Source of the DNA: Streptomyces eurocidicus
GTDB lineage: Bacteria; Actinomycetota; Actinomycetes; Streptomycetales; Streptomycetaceae
Length of the DNA: 64,000 bases
Assembly: GCF_002891295.1 (NCBI RefSeq)
Contig: NZ_LGUI01000001.1
Span: 372,001 to 436,000, forward strand
Direction: 5' to 3'
Shown here: piece by piece, positions 16,074-24,967 of the stretch
Position numbering within the stretch: position 1 is the stretch's first letter
Layout: each line of letters starts with the position of its first letter
The notes under the pieces: generated by a model
Told to the model about the DNA's origin: nothing
Databases searched by the model: none
Seen by the model: only the letters and a program-made list of their open reading frames with translations
Made by a program: the position numbers and the translations under genes

Positions 16074-16856
16074 GTGGCCGAACCCAACACGATCCTTCGC
16101 GCCGTCAGAATCAGCCTGCGTATGTCCCAGGACGATCTGGCTCTCGCCATACGTGAAGACGGGAAGGAACGCGGTGAGCCGAACGACTGCGCCAAGCGCA
16201 ACGTGCAGCGATGGGAGGCCGGGAAGGTCGGCATGCCCAGGCCGGTCTACGTCCGGTCCTTGGAGCGGGTCACAGGGCTGCCGATCGAGGCCCTAGGGTT
16301 CGCCATACCGGTCCCGAACGCTCGGGCGACGGACACGGACGCGACCAACGGGCACGGACGACCGGCGCAAGGAGAGGCGGCAAAGGTGGGAGCCATCACA
16401 GCCCCGGGAGGTGCTGTTCCTATGACCAAGCACAGCGATCACGGCACCCTGTCGGGGATCTGGCTGTCCCGGTACGAATTCCACTCGTCGGGCCGAGGGT
16501 CCGACTTCAGCGGCGAGCACTACGTGGTGATCATCCAGCACGGCAACAAACTCACCGCGCGGTCCCTGCCGGAAGGCTCCGCCAACCCTGACTCACCGCT
16601 CACCCTCGACCTGACAGTCGAAGGGAACGTCGTCACGGGGACGTGGCGAGAGGAGACGGCTCAGGACGGCTACTACGCGGGAGCGGTCTACCACGGAGCG
16701 ATTCAGCTCTTGGTAGAACCCACCGGCCGGAAGATGACCGGGAAGTGGGTCGGCTTCGGCAAGGACTTCGACGTGAACACCGGCCCATGGGAGCTGGTCT
16801 TCAAGGACGCGTCCACTTCGAAGACCACGATGGCCGAGTACAACCGCCGCCCGTGA
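16074..16856 (+). CDS. XRE-type DNA-binding protein fused to a beta-rich sensor-like domain
   Basis: 260-residue protein. The N-terminal 70 residues hold a helix-turn-helix (SLRMSQDDLALAIRE...NDCAKRNVQRWEAG). A linker rich in Ala/Gly/Asp follows (about 80-115). The C-terminal 140 residues are predicted beta-rich, with alternating strands such as GEHYVVIIQHGNKLTARS and VVTGTWREE and ending MTGKWVGFGKDFDVNTGPWELVF. This pattern recalls small beta-barrels of the lipocalin/avidin type that bind ligands. It probably senses a small molecule and controls the divergent nucleotidyltransferase-sulfatase operon and itself. The start is GTG, probably leaderless. GC is a little lower than in neighbours. 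Confidence 0.75.
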   Translation: MAEPNTILRAVRISLRMSQDDLALAIREDGKERGEPNDCAKRNVQRWEAGKVGMPRPVYVRSLERVTGLPIEALGFAIPVPNARATDTDATNGHGRPAQGEAAKVGAITAPGGAVPMTKHSDHGTLSGIWLSRYEFHSSGRGSDFSGEHYVVIIQHGNKLTARSLPEGSANPDSPLTLDLTVEGNVVTGTWREETAQDGYYAGAVYHGAIQLLVEPTGRKMTGKWVGFGKDFDVNTGPWELVFKDASTSKTTMAEYNRRP

Positions 16857-16967
16857 AGGTGTTCGGCGCACGCTCCGTCACCGCCACATCATCGCCACAC
16901 GACGCCAGGAAGAGGGCCGGAACGGGCCCGATCACCCAGGAATGACAAGGGTGGACGACCCCACGGC

Positions 16968-17006
16968 AAAAACCCCCTGACCTGCCGTTTCGGCGGATCT
17001 GGGGGC
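16968..17006 (-). terminator. Intrinsic terminator downstream of rnpB
   Basis: Read on the minus strand, CCCCCAGATC and an inner CGCC-GAAA-GGC hairpin are closed by GGTCAGGGGG and followed by TTTTTGCC. It lies about 22 bases past the last paired base of rnpB, as expected for its terminator. Confidence 0.75.
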
Positions 17007-17028
17007 CATGCGTCAGATGACCGACGGA

Positions 17029-17424
17029 CGAGTCGACCTGTACGCCGGGTTCTGTCTCCCGAGGGCCTCGCGGCCCTCGGGGAGGCGGCCATCCATCTAG
17101 ACCTGCCGTTGCCGGCAGGTTCGTGCGGTCTACCCGCGGACTCGGGCCGGCTGCCCTCGAACGTCCGCGCAGGCCGTCTTGCGACGGCCCTCTTGACCTT
17201 GCTCCGGGTGGGGTTTACCTAGCCGCCTGAGTCACCTCAGGCGCTGGTGGTCTCTTACACCACCGTTTCACCCTTACCGAAAGCCTCGCGGCCTCCGGCG
17301 GTCTGTTTTCTGTGGCACTGTCCCGCGGGTCACCCCGGGTGGGCGTTACCCACCACCCTGCCGTACGGAGCCCGGACGTTCCTCGGGAGATCCGAAGATC
17401 CCACGCGGCCACCCGGTCGGCTCG
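17029..17424 (-). ncRNA. rnpB: RNase P RNA (rnpB), bacterial type A
   Basis: The catalytic RNA that removes tRNA 5' leaders. Read on the minus strand it starts CGAGCCGACC (17424 downward) and ends GGTCGACTCG (about 17029). These ends pair to form helix P1 with one mismatch. In between are the universally conserved GAGGAACGTCCGGGC block, the ACAGAAAACAGACCGC core, GGTAAGGGTGAAACGGTGG, AGGTAAACCCCACCCGGAGC and the 3' core with AGACAGAACCCGGC. The length of about 396 nt suits the Streptomyces molecule. Open frames drawn through this interval are not genes. The exact 5' and 3' ends may differ by a few bases. Confidence 0.97.
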
Positions 17425-17514
17425 TCCGCCGTTCCGACCATGCTACCTGCCGGGCCGGGGGCACTTGACCTTGCCGCAGCGTAAGGGTTTCTCATGGTGC
17501 CCGAGGAGGTCGCC

Positions 17515-18309
17515 ATGAAGATCGGAGAACTCGCCGCGCTGGCCGGCGTCAGCACCCGGACCGTGCGCCACTACCACCACCTGGGGCTGCTGCCGGAGCC
17601 CCGGCGGCTGGCCAACGGCTACCGCGTCTACGGGCTGCGCGACGCCGTCGCCCTGGCCCGGGTGCGCAGGCTCACCGGGCTGGGGCTCGGCCTGGACGAG
17701 GTGCGGGACGTCCTCGCCGACGGCTCCGGGGGCGAGCTGCGCGAGACGCTGGCCGGGCTCGACGCCGACCTGGCCCGGCAGGAGGCGGCGATCCGTGCCC
17801 GCCGGGTCCGCCTGGCCACCCTGCTGCGCCGGGCCGAGGACGGCACCCTGCCCGCCGAGGGCCCGGTCTCCGAGGAGCTCACCGTCCTCTTCGCCGACCT
17901 GGCCCGGGCCGCCGACGCCCTCCCCGGCCCCGAGCCGGTCATGGCCGCCAAGGACCGCGAGGTGCTGACCCTCCTGGAGACGGTCGCCGGGCCCCGCGAA
18001 CGCGAAGCGCTGCTTCCGCTGCTGCGGTCGGCGGTGGGCACGCCGGACGGAGTGCGGCAGGCGTACGAGGCGTACGCGCTGCTCGACGCCCTCGACGCCC
18101 GCACCGGCACCGACGACCCCCGGGTGGACGCCGCCGCACGGGCCCTCGTCGCGCTCCTCCCGCCCGGGGCGGTGGACGGGTTCCCCGGTCACCGCCCCGG
18201 AGCCGGCGACGCCTTCCTCGCCGCTTTCTTCGCCGACTTCACCCCCGCGCAGGCCGAGGCGCTCCGCCGCACCGTCCACCTGCTGACCGGAGAGGACACC
18301 CCGGAATGA
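17515..18309 (+). CDS. MerR-family transcriptional regulator
   Basis: 264-residue activator-type regulator. The N-terminal winged helix-turn-helix is typical (MKIGELAALAGVSTRTVRHYHHLGLLPEP...GYRVYGLRD), followed by a coiled helix and a large helical C-terminal domain like that of TipA-type or multidrug-sensing members. The metal-binding Cys pair of metal-sensing MerRs is absent, so an organic ligand is likely. The ATG at 17515 follows GAGGAGG. An upstream ATG (17494) is less likely. A CCTT(10 nt)AAGG dyad at about 17469-17486 lies in the promoter and may be its own operator. The downstream membrane-protein gene overlaps its stop by 4 bases. Confidence 0.92.
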   Translation: MKIGELAALAGVSTRTVRHYHHLGLLPEPRRLANGYRVYGLRDAVALARVRRLTGLGLGLDEVRDVLADGSGGELRETLAGLDADLARQEAAIRARRVRLATLLRRAEDGTLPAEGPVSEELTVLFADLARAADALPGPEPVMAAKDREVLTLLETVAGPREREALLPLLRSAVGTPDGVRQAYEAYALLDALDARTGTDDPRVDAAARALVALLPPGAVDGFPGHRPGAGDAFLAAFFADFTPAQAEALRRTVHLLTGEDTPE

Positions 18310-18914
18310 AACGAACGCTCCCGTGGCTCAAGGCCCTCGCCGTGCACGAGGCGCGCGTGTGGCGCGGGCTCGGGTTGTGGGTCTCGGGGCGGCGGGACGG
18401 GGTCGGCGGCGGGGCCCGGGGGTTCGGTTACGCCCGGGCGCAGGCGTCGACCGTGTACGCGCTGCTGTTCGTGTGCGTCGTCGAGACCACGGGGATGTCC
18501 TTCTTCACCGCGGGCCACCCCGGCCTCCACGAGGTGGTCCTCGTCCTCGACCTGTACACCCTGCTGCTCGTCCTCGGCCTGCACGCCGGGTGCGTCGCCC
18601 GCCCGCACACCGTCGGCCCGGACGGCCTGCGGCTGCGCCACGGGGCACGGCTGGACGTACGGATCCCCGCCCACCTCATCGCCTCCGTCCGCCGCGAGCT
18701 CCGCTTCCCCACCGGGAGCGCCCCGGCCGACGGCGTCCTCGACGTGCCGATCGCCGGGCAGACCTCGTTCACCGTGGAGCTGACCGAGCCCCTCACCGTC
18801 CGCCGCCTCCTCTCCCGGCCCGTGGTCGTACGGACCCTGCACTGCCACGCCGACGACCCGGCGGAGGCCGTGGCCGCCGTCCGCGCCCTGCTGCCCGAGC
18901 CGGCCGACGCCTGA
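18306..18914 (+). CDS. Two-helix membrane protein coupled to the MerR gene
   Basis: 202-residue protein with two hydrophobic segments (ASTVYALLFVCVVETTGMSFF and VVLVLDLYTLLLVLGLHAGC) followed by a soluble C-terminal half with alternating beta strands (LRHGARLDVRIPAHLIASV). Its start overlaps the MerR stop as ATGA, so the two are translationally coupled and it is probably the regulator's working partner. No family name comes to mind. The shape (paired helices, then a PH-like domain) recalls small bacterial membrane proteins with a PH-like domain. Confidence 0.75.
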   Translation: MKRTLPWLKALAVHEARVWRGLGLWVSGRRDGVGGGARGFGYARAQASTVYALLFVCVVETTGMSFFTAGHPGLHEVVLVLDLYTLLLVLGLHAGCVARPHTVGPDGLRLRHGARLDVRIPAHLIASVRRELRFPTGSAPADGVLDVPIAGQTSFTVELTEPLTVRRLLSRPVVVRTLHCHADDPAEAVAAVRALLPEPADA

Positions 18915-18933
18915 ACCGGGTCCCGCACGGGGC

Positions 18934-20406
18934 TCACGCCGGGGCGAACCACACCCGTTCCCTGCCCGGGTCCGCCTCGATCACCCGGACGCGCAGCCGG
19001 TGCCCCAGCGGCAGCGGGGGCCCGTCGGCGTCGCCCTCCACATGACCGACCACCGCGGGCTCGTACAGATGGACCGTGCCCGCCGTCGGCCGCTTCTCCT
19101 GGACGTCCACGACGTACGCGTCGAAGATCTCGCCGATCCGGTCGCGCAGCAGCGCCGCCTCGACCAGGTCCACGCAGTCCCGTTCCACCTGGGCCGCGCG
19201 CCGGCCGCCGGCCTCCATCTCCCCCGGGAGCGCGTCGAGCGCCACCCGCACCCACTCGGGGGCCTCGGTGCCCGCGGCCGCCGCCAGGCACAGCTCGCCG
19301 GTGTAACGGTCGACGAGCCGGCGCAGCGGGGCGGTGCAGTGGGCGTACGGCGCCGCCAGCGCGGCGTGGGTGAGGGCGGCCGGGTCGGCGGGCAGCGGGA
19401 GCTCGGTGGGGCGCTCCCGGTCGAACGCGGTGTAGCCGGCGCCGCGCAACAGCGTCGTGCACTCCTGGAGGAACGCGGCGTGCTGGGTGTGCGTCGGGTC
19501 GAGCGCGCGGATCACGACGGCGTACGGCATGCTGTCCGGCCAGTTCACGCCGAGCGCGCGGGCCACCCGGCGCAGCCTGGCCACGGCGCTCTCCGGGGCC
19601 GGGGGGAGCGTGCGCAGGATGCCGGTGCCGTAGCCCAGCATCAGCTCGGCCGCCGCGCTGCCGGTCATCAGGGAGATCTGGGCGTTCCAGCCGTCCACGG
19701 GCAGCGGTGCCCGGTACTCCAGCGCGTAGTGGTTGCCGCGCCGGACGACCTCCTGCTCGGGGACGTTGAGCGAGATCCCGCCACGTGTGCGCTCCAGTTC
19801 CTCCCGGCGCAGCCCTATCTCCCGCAGCAGCGACAGCGGCTCCTCCGCCGTCCCGGAGTCCACCGCCCGCTGGACGCCCGCGTAGTCGAGCCTGGCGCGG
19901 CTGCGGACGAGGGCGCGCCGGACGTCGGTCCGGACGACCCGGCCGTCCGTGTCGAGGTCGAGCTGCCAGAGCAGGGCCGGCCGGGTGTGGTCGGGCAGCA
20001 GGCTGGCGGCGCCCTCGCCGAGCGAGTCGGGGTGCAGGGGGACGCGGCCGTCGGGGTAGTACAGGGTCATCACCCGGCGGTGCGCCTCGGCGTCGAGGTG
20101 CCCGCCGGGCCGTACGAAGGCGGCGACGTCGGCGATCGCGTAGTACACCCGGAAGCCGCCCCGGTCGCGGCGGGCGAGGAACATCGCCTGGTCCAGGTCC
20201 ATCGAGCCGGGCGGGTCGATGGTGAACAGCGGCAGGTCGGTGGCGTCGTGCACGGGCAGCCGGGGCCGCCGGGCGGCCTGCTCGGCCTCCGCGAGGACGG
20301 CCGCCGGGAACTCCCCGGGTACACCCGGCCGCGCGCGCAGCTCACGCAGGGCCGCCCGCAGCGGGGCGCCGTCCCGGTCGGTCACGTGCATCTGACGGCG
20401 GGGCAT
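18934..20406 (-). CDS. RNB-domain ribonuclease (RNase II/R family)
   Basis: 490-residue 3'-to-5' exoribonuclease-like protein. The RNB catalytic motif DPPGSMDLDQAMFL carries the Asp cluster that binds magnesium, and GGISLNVPEQEVV, HAALAAPYAHCTAPLRRLVDRY and a C-terminal beta-rich S1-like tail follow. N-terminal cold-shock domains of Escherichia coli RNase II are missing, as in the short actinobacterial form. The ATG at 20406 is chosen. The frame continues to 21183, but that portion lies antisense to yaaA. It converges with the MerR-linked membrane gene. Confidence 0.9.
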   Translation of the reverse strand: MPRRQMHVTDRDGAPLRAALRELRARPGVPGEFPAAVLAEAEQAARRPRLPVHDATDLPLFTIDPPGSMDLDQAMFLARRDRGGFRVYYAIADVAAFVRPGGHLDAEAHRRVMTLYYPDGRVPLHPDSLGEGAASLLPDHTRPALLWQLDLDTDGRVVRTDVRRALVRSRARLDYAGVQRAVDSGTAEEPLSLLREIGLRREELERTRGGISLNVPEQEVVRRGNHYALEYRAPLPVDGWNAQISLMTGSAAAELMLGYGTGILRTLPPAPESAVARLRRVARALGVNWPDSMPYAVVIRALDPTHTQHAAFLQECTTLLRGAGYTAFDRERPTELPLPADPAALTHAALAAPYAHCTAPLRRLVDRYTGELCLAAAAGTEAPEWVRVALDALPGEMEAGGRRAAQVERDCVDLVEAALLRDRIGEIFDAYVVDVQEKRPTAGTVHLYEPAVVGHVEGDADGPPLPLGHRLRVRVIEADPGRERVWFAPA

Positions 20407-20562
20407 GACATCGAGCGTATTTCCGGTCGGGGCGGGCGGCACGGCGGGGACGGCGGCGGGCGGCGTTAGGCTCGGCGGGGGAACGAGCGCGGCCTCCGCC
20501 TCGGGGCGTCCGAGGTCCCGCGCCCTCCGCACACCCCCGTCACCCGCTGAAGGAGAACGACC

Positions 20563-21360
20563 GTGCTCGTGCTGTTGCCGCCGTCCGAAGGCAAGGCCAC
20601 AGGTGGCACCGGGCCCGCGCTGGAGACCGGAGGGCTGTCGCTGCCGGCGCTCGCCGAGGCCCGCGAGGCCGTGCTGACGGAGCTGGTCGAGCTGTGCGCG
20701 GGCGACGAGGAGAAGGCCGCCGAGGTCCTCGGCCTCTCCCCCGGGCTGCGGGGCGAGGTCGCGAAGAACGCGGCGCTGCTGACGTCCGGCACCCGCCCCG
20801 CGGGCGAGATCTACACCGGTGTGCTCTACGACGCGCTCGGCCTCTCCTCCCTGGACCCGGCGGCGCGGCGGCGCGCGGAGGAGTCGCTGCTGGTCTTCTC
20901 CGGCCTGTGGGGCGCGGTCCGGATCGGGGACGCCATCCCCTCGTACCGCTGCTCGATGGGTGTCAAGCTGCCCGGCCTGGGCGCGCTCGGCGCCCACTGG
21001 CGCCGGGCGATGGCCGGGCCGCTGCCGGCGGCGGCGGCCGGCCGGCTGGTCCTCGACCTGCGCTCGGCCGCGTACGCCACGGCGTGGAAGCCGAAGGGCG
21101 AGGTGGCGGAGCGGACGGCGACGGTGCGGGTGCTCCAGTCGAGGATCGTCGGCGGCGTCGAGAAGCGGTCGGTGGTGAGCCACTTCAACAAGGCGACGAA
21201 GGGGCGGCTGGTGCGGGAGCTGCTGACGGCCGGTGTGTCGCCGTCGGGGCCGGAGGAGCTGGTGGGGGCGTTGCGGGAGCTGGGGTACGTGGTGGAGGCG
21301 TCGGCGCCGTCGGGTGCGGGGCGGGGTTGGGCGCTGGATGTGGTGGTGACGGAGTTGTAG
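20563..21360 (+). CDS. yaaA: YaaA-family peroxide stress protein
   Basis: 265-residue cytoplasmic protein of the YaaA (DUF328) family. In Escherichia coli YaaA limits free iron and oxidative DNA damage under peroxide stress. Family marks are the start LVLLPPSEGKA, GEIYTGVLYDAL, VFSGLWG, DAIPSYRCSMGVKLPGLG and SHFNKATKGRLVREL. The GTG start follows AAGGAGAAC. It stands alone, divergent from the RNase gene, with a large inverted repeat after its stop. Confidence 0.92.
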   Translation: MLVLLPPSEGKATGGTGPALETGGLSLPALAEAREAVLTELVELCAGDEEKAAEVLGLSPGLRGEVAKNAALLTSGTRPAGEIYTGVLYDALGLSSLDPAARRRAEESLLVFSGLWGAVRIGDAIPSYRCSMGVKLPGLGALGAHWRRAMAGPLPAAAAGRLVLDLRSAAYATAWKPKGEVAERTATVRVLQSRIVGGVEKRSVVSHFNKATKGRLVRELLTAGVSPSGPEELVGALRELGYVVEASAPSGAGRGWALDVVVTEL

Positions 21361-21400
21361 CGGGGGTGGGTGCCGGGGGGTGCGCCTGCGGCGGGCTTTG

Positions 21401-21544
21401 TCCCCTACCCGCCCCTTCCCGAACCGGGGCTCCGCCCCGGGCCCCGGTCCTCAATCGCCGGACGGGCTGAATTTTCCGCCCGTTCCGGGCAACAATTCAG
21501 CCCGTCCGGCGTTTGAGGACATTCGGGAAGGGGCGGGTAGGGGA
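21401..21544. repeat. Large inverted interspersed repeat, copy A
   Basis: Outer arms TCCCCTACCCGCCCCTTCCCGAA (21401-21423) and its complement (21522-21544) enclose inner arms built on CCGGACGGGCTGAATT and AATTCAGCCCGTCCGG. The whole could fold as one long hairpin. Two related copies occur in this window (41809-41978 and 54402-54582). From memory this is a common intergenic repeat of Streptomyces chromosomes. Here it follows yaaA and may end transcription. Confidence 0.85.
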
Positions 21545-21639
21545 AAAGCCCCGCGCAGCGGCACCCCGCACCCCACCGCCCCGTTGCACAGACCGCAACG
21601 CCCATTGCAACAACCCCCACCCCACGCCAAGATGCCCCC

Positions 21640-22257
21640 ATGCCCGGCATCCTCGCCCTCACCCCCGTCCTCCCCGTCGTCGTCCTCGACGACGTCGCCG
21701 ACGCCGTCCCCCTCGCGCGGGCGCTCGTCGCCGGCGGGCTCCCGGCCGTCGAGGTGACGCTGCGGACGGAGGCCGCGCTCGGGGCTATCCGGGCCATCGC
21801 CGCCGAGGTGCCGGAGGCGACCGTGGGCGCGGGCACCGTCCTCGGCCCCGGGCACGTGGCCGAGGCGGCCGGCGCCGGGGCCCGGTTCCTGGTGAGCCCG
21901 GGGTGGACCGAGCCCCTGCTGGCCGCGGCGCGCGCGGCCGGGCTGCCGTTCCTGCCGGGGGTCTCGTCGGCCTCCGAGGTCATGGCTCTGCTGGAACGGG
22001 GCGTGCGCGAGATGAAGTTCTTCCCGGCCGAGGCGTCCGGCGGGCTCGCCTGGCTGAAGTCCCTGGGCGCCGCCCTGCCCGCGGCGCGCTTCTGCCCGAC
22101 CGGCGGCATAGGACCCGGCTCCGCGCCGGACTACCTGGCCCTGCCGAACGTCGGCTGCGTCGGCGGCACGTGGATGCTGCCCGCGGACGCCCTCGCGAGC
22201 CGCGACTGGGCGCGGGTGACCCGGCTCGCCCGCGAGGCGGCCGCGCTGCGCGCCTGA
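21640..22257 (+). CDS. eda: KDPG/KHG aldolase (2-dehydro-3-deoxy-phosphogluconate aldolase)
   Basis: 205-residue class I aldolase that splits 2-keto-3-deoxy-6-phosphogluconate (or 4-hydroxy-2-oxoglutarate) into pyruvate and an aldehyde. Family motifs: PVVVLDDVADAVPLARALVAGG, VEVTLRTEAAL with the catalytic Glu, GAGTVL, ARFLVSPGW, MKFFPAEASGG with the Schiff-base Lys, and CPTGGI. Length matches the family. It stands alone without other Entner-Doudoroff genes nearby, so its role may be sugar-acid breakdown. The ribosome site is weak. The ATG at 21640 is the first in-frame start before the fold. Confidence 0.93.
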   Translation: MPGILALTPVLPVVVLDDVADAVPLARALVAGGLPAVEVTLRTEAALGAIRAIAAEVPEATVGAGTVLGPGHVAEAAGAGARFLVSPGWTEPLLAAARAAGLPFLPGVSSASEVMALLERGVREMKFFPAEASGGLAWLKSLGAALPAARFCPTGGIGPGSAPDYLALPNVGCVGGTWMLPADALASRDWARVTRLAREAAALRA

Positions 22258-22503
22258 GCCGGCCGGGCCGGCTCCCCCGCCCCCGCTCTCCCGTCAGCGA
22301 CAGCGCTCCGCGCGGGGTCGTCCGTAAGGGTCAATCCCAGAACGCGCCAGGCCGCGCCACACCGCGCCAGGGAACGCCACCTCACCCGCCAGGACCAGCG
22401 CCTGTGCGGCCGGCCGCCGTTCGCGCCCGGCCGACGGCGTAGGAGGTTCCGGTACGAAGCCGGTACTACGGCCACACCCACTCGGCGTAGCCTGCTGCCC
22501 GCC

Positions 22504-22944
22504 ATGAACGATTTCGTTGACGAAGCACGCTCGCGAGTCGCACACCTGCTCCGGATGGCCAACACCACGGACGACCGGATCAGAGCCCGGATCATCGAAT
22601 ACGCGGACACCACCCCGGAGCCGCCCGTCATGAGCCGCGCAGGGATCGTCACGACCGGCTGCCCGCGGTGTCACAGGACCGCTTGGCGGCAGCACGACGC
22701 GGAGGGCCCCGTGTGGGTCTGCGCGTCCTGCGGCCATGTGGAAGGAGTGATCGTGAAGTGCCCCCACTGCGAGATCCCCATGACCGCGCCACCGCTCGGC
22801 GCGCCCGACCGCTGGCACTGCCCCCAGTGCCCGAGGGTCGCGGCGACGGGCGAGAGCGCGTACGGCATCGAGGCGCGTGAGCGGCAGCGGCTCGCGGCGC
22901 TCGCCGCCCTGGACGAGGCGCTCGCGGCGGGCACCGAGGGGTGA
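22504..22944 (+). CDS. Small zinc-ribbon protein of unknown function
   Basis: 146-residue protein with a charged N-terminal helix and six CxxC-type cysteines arranged as CPRCHR, CASCGH, CPHCEI and CPQCPR, so probably two zinc ribbons. The last 35 residues form an Ala-rich helix (ERQRLAALAALDEAL). Nothing indicates a catalytic role. Zinc ribbons of this sort often bind nucleic acid or partner proteins. It converges with the RNase H gene. I do not recognise the family. Confidence 0.72.
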   Translation: MNDFVDEARSRVAHLLRMANTTDDRIRARIIEYADTTPEPPVMSRAGIVTTGCPRCHRTAWRQHDAEGPVWVCASCGHVEGVIVKCPHCEIPMTAPPLGAPDRWHCPQCPRVAATGESAYGIEARERQRLAALAALDEALAAGTEG

Positions 22945-22988
22945 GCGCGGCCGGGCCGCCGGCCGGTGCCGGCCGGCGGCCCGCCCCG

Positions 22989-24218
22989 CTACCGCAGGTG
23001 CGACGTGTCGTTCAGCAGCCGCAGCGACGCGTTGCCGTCGGCGTAATAGGCCACGGCCGACAGCGAGGCCGCCGAGAGCTCCATGCGGAACAGGGACTCC
23101 GGCGGGGCGCCCAGGGCCAGCCGTACCAGGGTCTTCACCGGCGTCACATGGGTGACCAGGAGGACCGTCTTCCCCGCGTACCGCGCGAGGAGTTTGTCGC
23201 GGGTGAGCGCGGTCCGGCGGGCGACCGTCGCGAAGCTCTCGCCGCCGCCGGTCGGGGCGGCCTTCGAGGAGCCCAGCCAGGCGTCCAGATCGCCGGGGTG
23301 GCGCTCCTTGACCTCGGCGAAGGTCAGGCCCTCCCAGGCGCCGAAGTCCGTCTCGCGCAGGCCCTCGTCGACCCGGACCTCCAGGCCCAGGCGCGCGGCC
23401 ACCGCCCCGGCGGTCTCCTGGCAGCGCCGCAGCGGTGAGGAGACGATCGCCTGGATCGTGCCGCGCGCGGCCAGGGCCGCGGCGGCGGCCTCGGCCTGGC
23501 GACGGCCCGCGGGCGACAGCTCGGGGTCGCCCCCGCCGCTGCCGGAGAAGCGCTTCTGCGGCGTCAGGGCCGTCTCGCCGTGCCGGAGCAGGACGAAGGT
23601 GGTCGGCGCGCCGAGGTCGGCGGGCGCGGCCCAGCCGACGGGCGGGGCCTTCGGCTCCACGGCCTCCGCCGCCCCGGCGGCCGCTGCCGCGGCCTCCGCG
23701 CGCGCGGACGGCAGCGTGGCCGTGGCCGTTCCGGTGCCAGCGCCCGGCCGGCTGCCCGGACCGGCGGCGAGGGCGGCGCCCGACGCGCCGGGCTCCCACT
23801 GTCTGCCGAGCCGGCCGGCGTCCATGGCCTCGTTGGCCAGCCGGTCCGCGTGCTTGTTCCGCTCGCGCGGGATCCACTCGTAGGTCACCCGGCCCGGCGG
23901 GAAGACCGCCTTCGCCTCGGCCGCGAGCGGCTTCATGTCCGGGTGCTTGATCTTCCAGCGGCCGGACATCTGCTCGACGACGAGCTTGGAGTCCATGCGG
24001 ACCTGGACCCGGGCCTCCGGGTCCAGGTCCCTGGCCGCTTTCAGACCGGCGATCAGACCCTTGTACTCGGCGACGTTGTTGGTGGCGGTGCCGATGTACT
24101 CGGCCGCCTCGGCGAGCGCCTCACCCGTCGCCGGGTCGAGGACGACCGCGCCGTAGCCGGCGGGCCCCGGGTTGCCCCGGGAGCCGCCGTCCGCCTCGAC
24201 GACGAAGCGCTGCGCCAT
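22989..24218 (-). CDS. Bifunctional RNase HI/acid phosphatase (Rv2228c-like)
   Basis: 409-residue two-domain protein. The N-terminal RNase HI domain (about 1-130: FVVEADGGSRGNPGPAGYG with the first catalytic Asp, then NVAEYKGLIAGL and MDSKLVVEQMSG) cuts RNA in RNA-DNA hybrids. A 65-residue Ala-rich linker leads to a histidine-phosphatase domain (LLRHGETALTPQKRFSG with the RHG motif, LVTHVTPVK). In mycobacteria the homologous fusion also acts as alpha-ribazole phosphatase (CobC) in B12 synthesis. The ATG at 24218 is chosen. The two genes upstream are the usual actinobacterial neighbours, with 5 bases between them. Confidence 0.95.
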   Translation of the reverse strand: MAQRFVVEADGGSRGNPGPAGYGAVVLDPATGEALAEAAEYIGTATNNVAEYKGLIAGLKAARDLDPEARVQVRMDSKLVVEQMSGRWKIKHPDMKPLAAEAKAVFPPGRVTYEWIPRERNKHADRLANEAMDAGRLGRQWEPGASGAALAAGPGSRPGAGTGTATATLPSARAEAAAAAAGAAEAVEPKAPPVGWAAPADLGAPTTFVLLRHGETALTPQKRFSGSGGGDPELSPAGRRQAEAAAAALAARGTIQAIVSSPLRRCQETAGAVAARLGLEVRVDEGLRETDFGAWEGLTFAEVKERHPGDLDAWLGSSKAAPTGGGESFATVARRTALTRDKLLARYAGKTVLLVTHVTPVKTLVRLALGAPPESLFRMELSAASLSAVAYYADGNASLRLLNDTSHLR

Positions 24219-24223
24219 GGGTC

Positions 24224-24967
24224 CTACAGCCCCGACTCGGACGTACGGACCAGGATGCGGGTGCAGTTCTCGCACCGGACGACCTCTTCGGCGGCGGCGG
24301 CGCGCACCTCGTTGAGGCCGGTGATGTCCAGCTCCAGGCGGCAGCCCTCGCAGCGGCGGTGGCTGAGGCGGGCGGCGCCGACGCCGCCCTCCTTGATCCG
24401 GATCCGGTCGTACAGCTTGATCAGATCGGCCGGGACGGAGCCGGCGACGATCTCGCGCTCCTTGGTGACCGAGGCGGCCTCGGTGTCGATCTCGGCGAAG
24501 GCGGCGTCCCGGCGGGCGACGGCGTCGTCGGCCTTGGCCTGGACGGACTCGACGCGGGCGGTCAGCTCGGTGGCGCGCTCCTGCGCGGACTCGCGGCGCT
24601 CCATGACCTCCAGGACGACGTCCTCGAGGTCGCCCTGGCGCTTGGCGAGCGAGGCGATCTCGCGCTGGAGGTTCTCCAGGTCCTTGGCGGAGACGCCGAC
24701 GCCGGTGTCCAGGCGCTGCTGGTCACGGGCGGCGCGCTGGCGGACCTGGTCGACGTCCTGCTCGGCCTTGGTCTGCTCGCGGGCGGTGTCGCTCTCCTCG
24801 GTCTGCGCGGCGACGAGGAGGTCGCGGTGCTGGGTGAGGTCGGCCTCCAGGGAGGCGATCTCGGCGTGCTCGGGCAGGCTCTTGCGCTTGTGGGCGAGCT
24901 GTCCGAGGCGGGTGTCCAGCGCCTGGAGGTCGAGGAGGCGGATCTGGTCGGCGGGCGCGGCGTTCAG
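24224..24967 (-). CDS. Coiled-coil zinc-ribbon protein (Rv2229c/CT398-like), apparent CTG start
   Basis: 247-residue protein: a long antiparallel coiled coil (about 1-190, heptad-rich with segments such as LENLQREIASLAKRQGDLED) and a C-terminal zinc ribbon (CEGCRLELDITG...VRCENCTRILV). It is the conserved partner of Nif3-like and RNase H genes in actinobacteria. Homologs begin with MNAxPADQIRLLD. Here the codon at that place is CTG (24967-24965), inside CTGA, overlapping the TGA stop of the upstream nif3 gene. No ATG, GTG or TTG lies in frame nearby. A CTG start with translational coupling is the simplest reading. Confidence 0.88.
   Translation of the reverse strand: MNAAPADQIRLLDLQALDTRLGQLAHKRKSLPEHAEIASLEADLTQHRDLLVAAQTEESDTAREQTKAEQDVDQVRQRAARDQQRLDTGVGVSAKDLENLQREIASLAKRQGDLEDVVLEVMERRESAQERATELTARVESVQAKADDAVARRDAAFAEIDTEAASVTKEREIVAGSVPADLIKLYDRIRIKEGGVGAARLSHRRCEGCRLELDITGLNEVRAAAAEEVVRCENCTRILVRTSESGL

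Noticed and set aside
14154..17424. Integrative element inserted at rnpB
   Set aside because: No integrase, no duplicated end of rnpB and no direct repeats were seen. Only a mild GC difference remains, kept as a finding without the claim.
17025..17430. Small open frames on both strands
   Set aside because: They lie within rnpB, whose conserved RNA core is clear.
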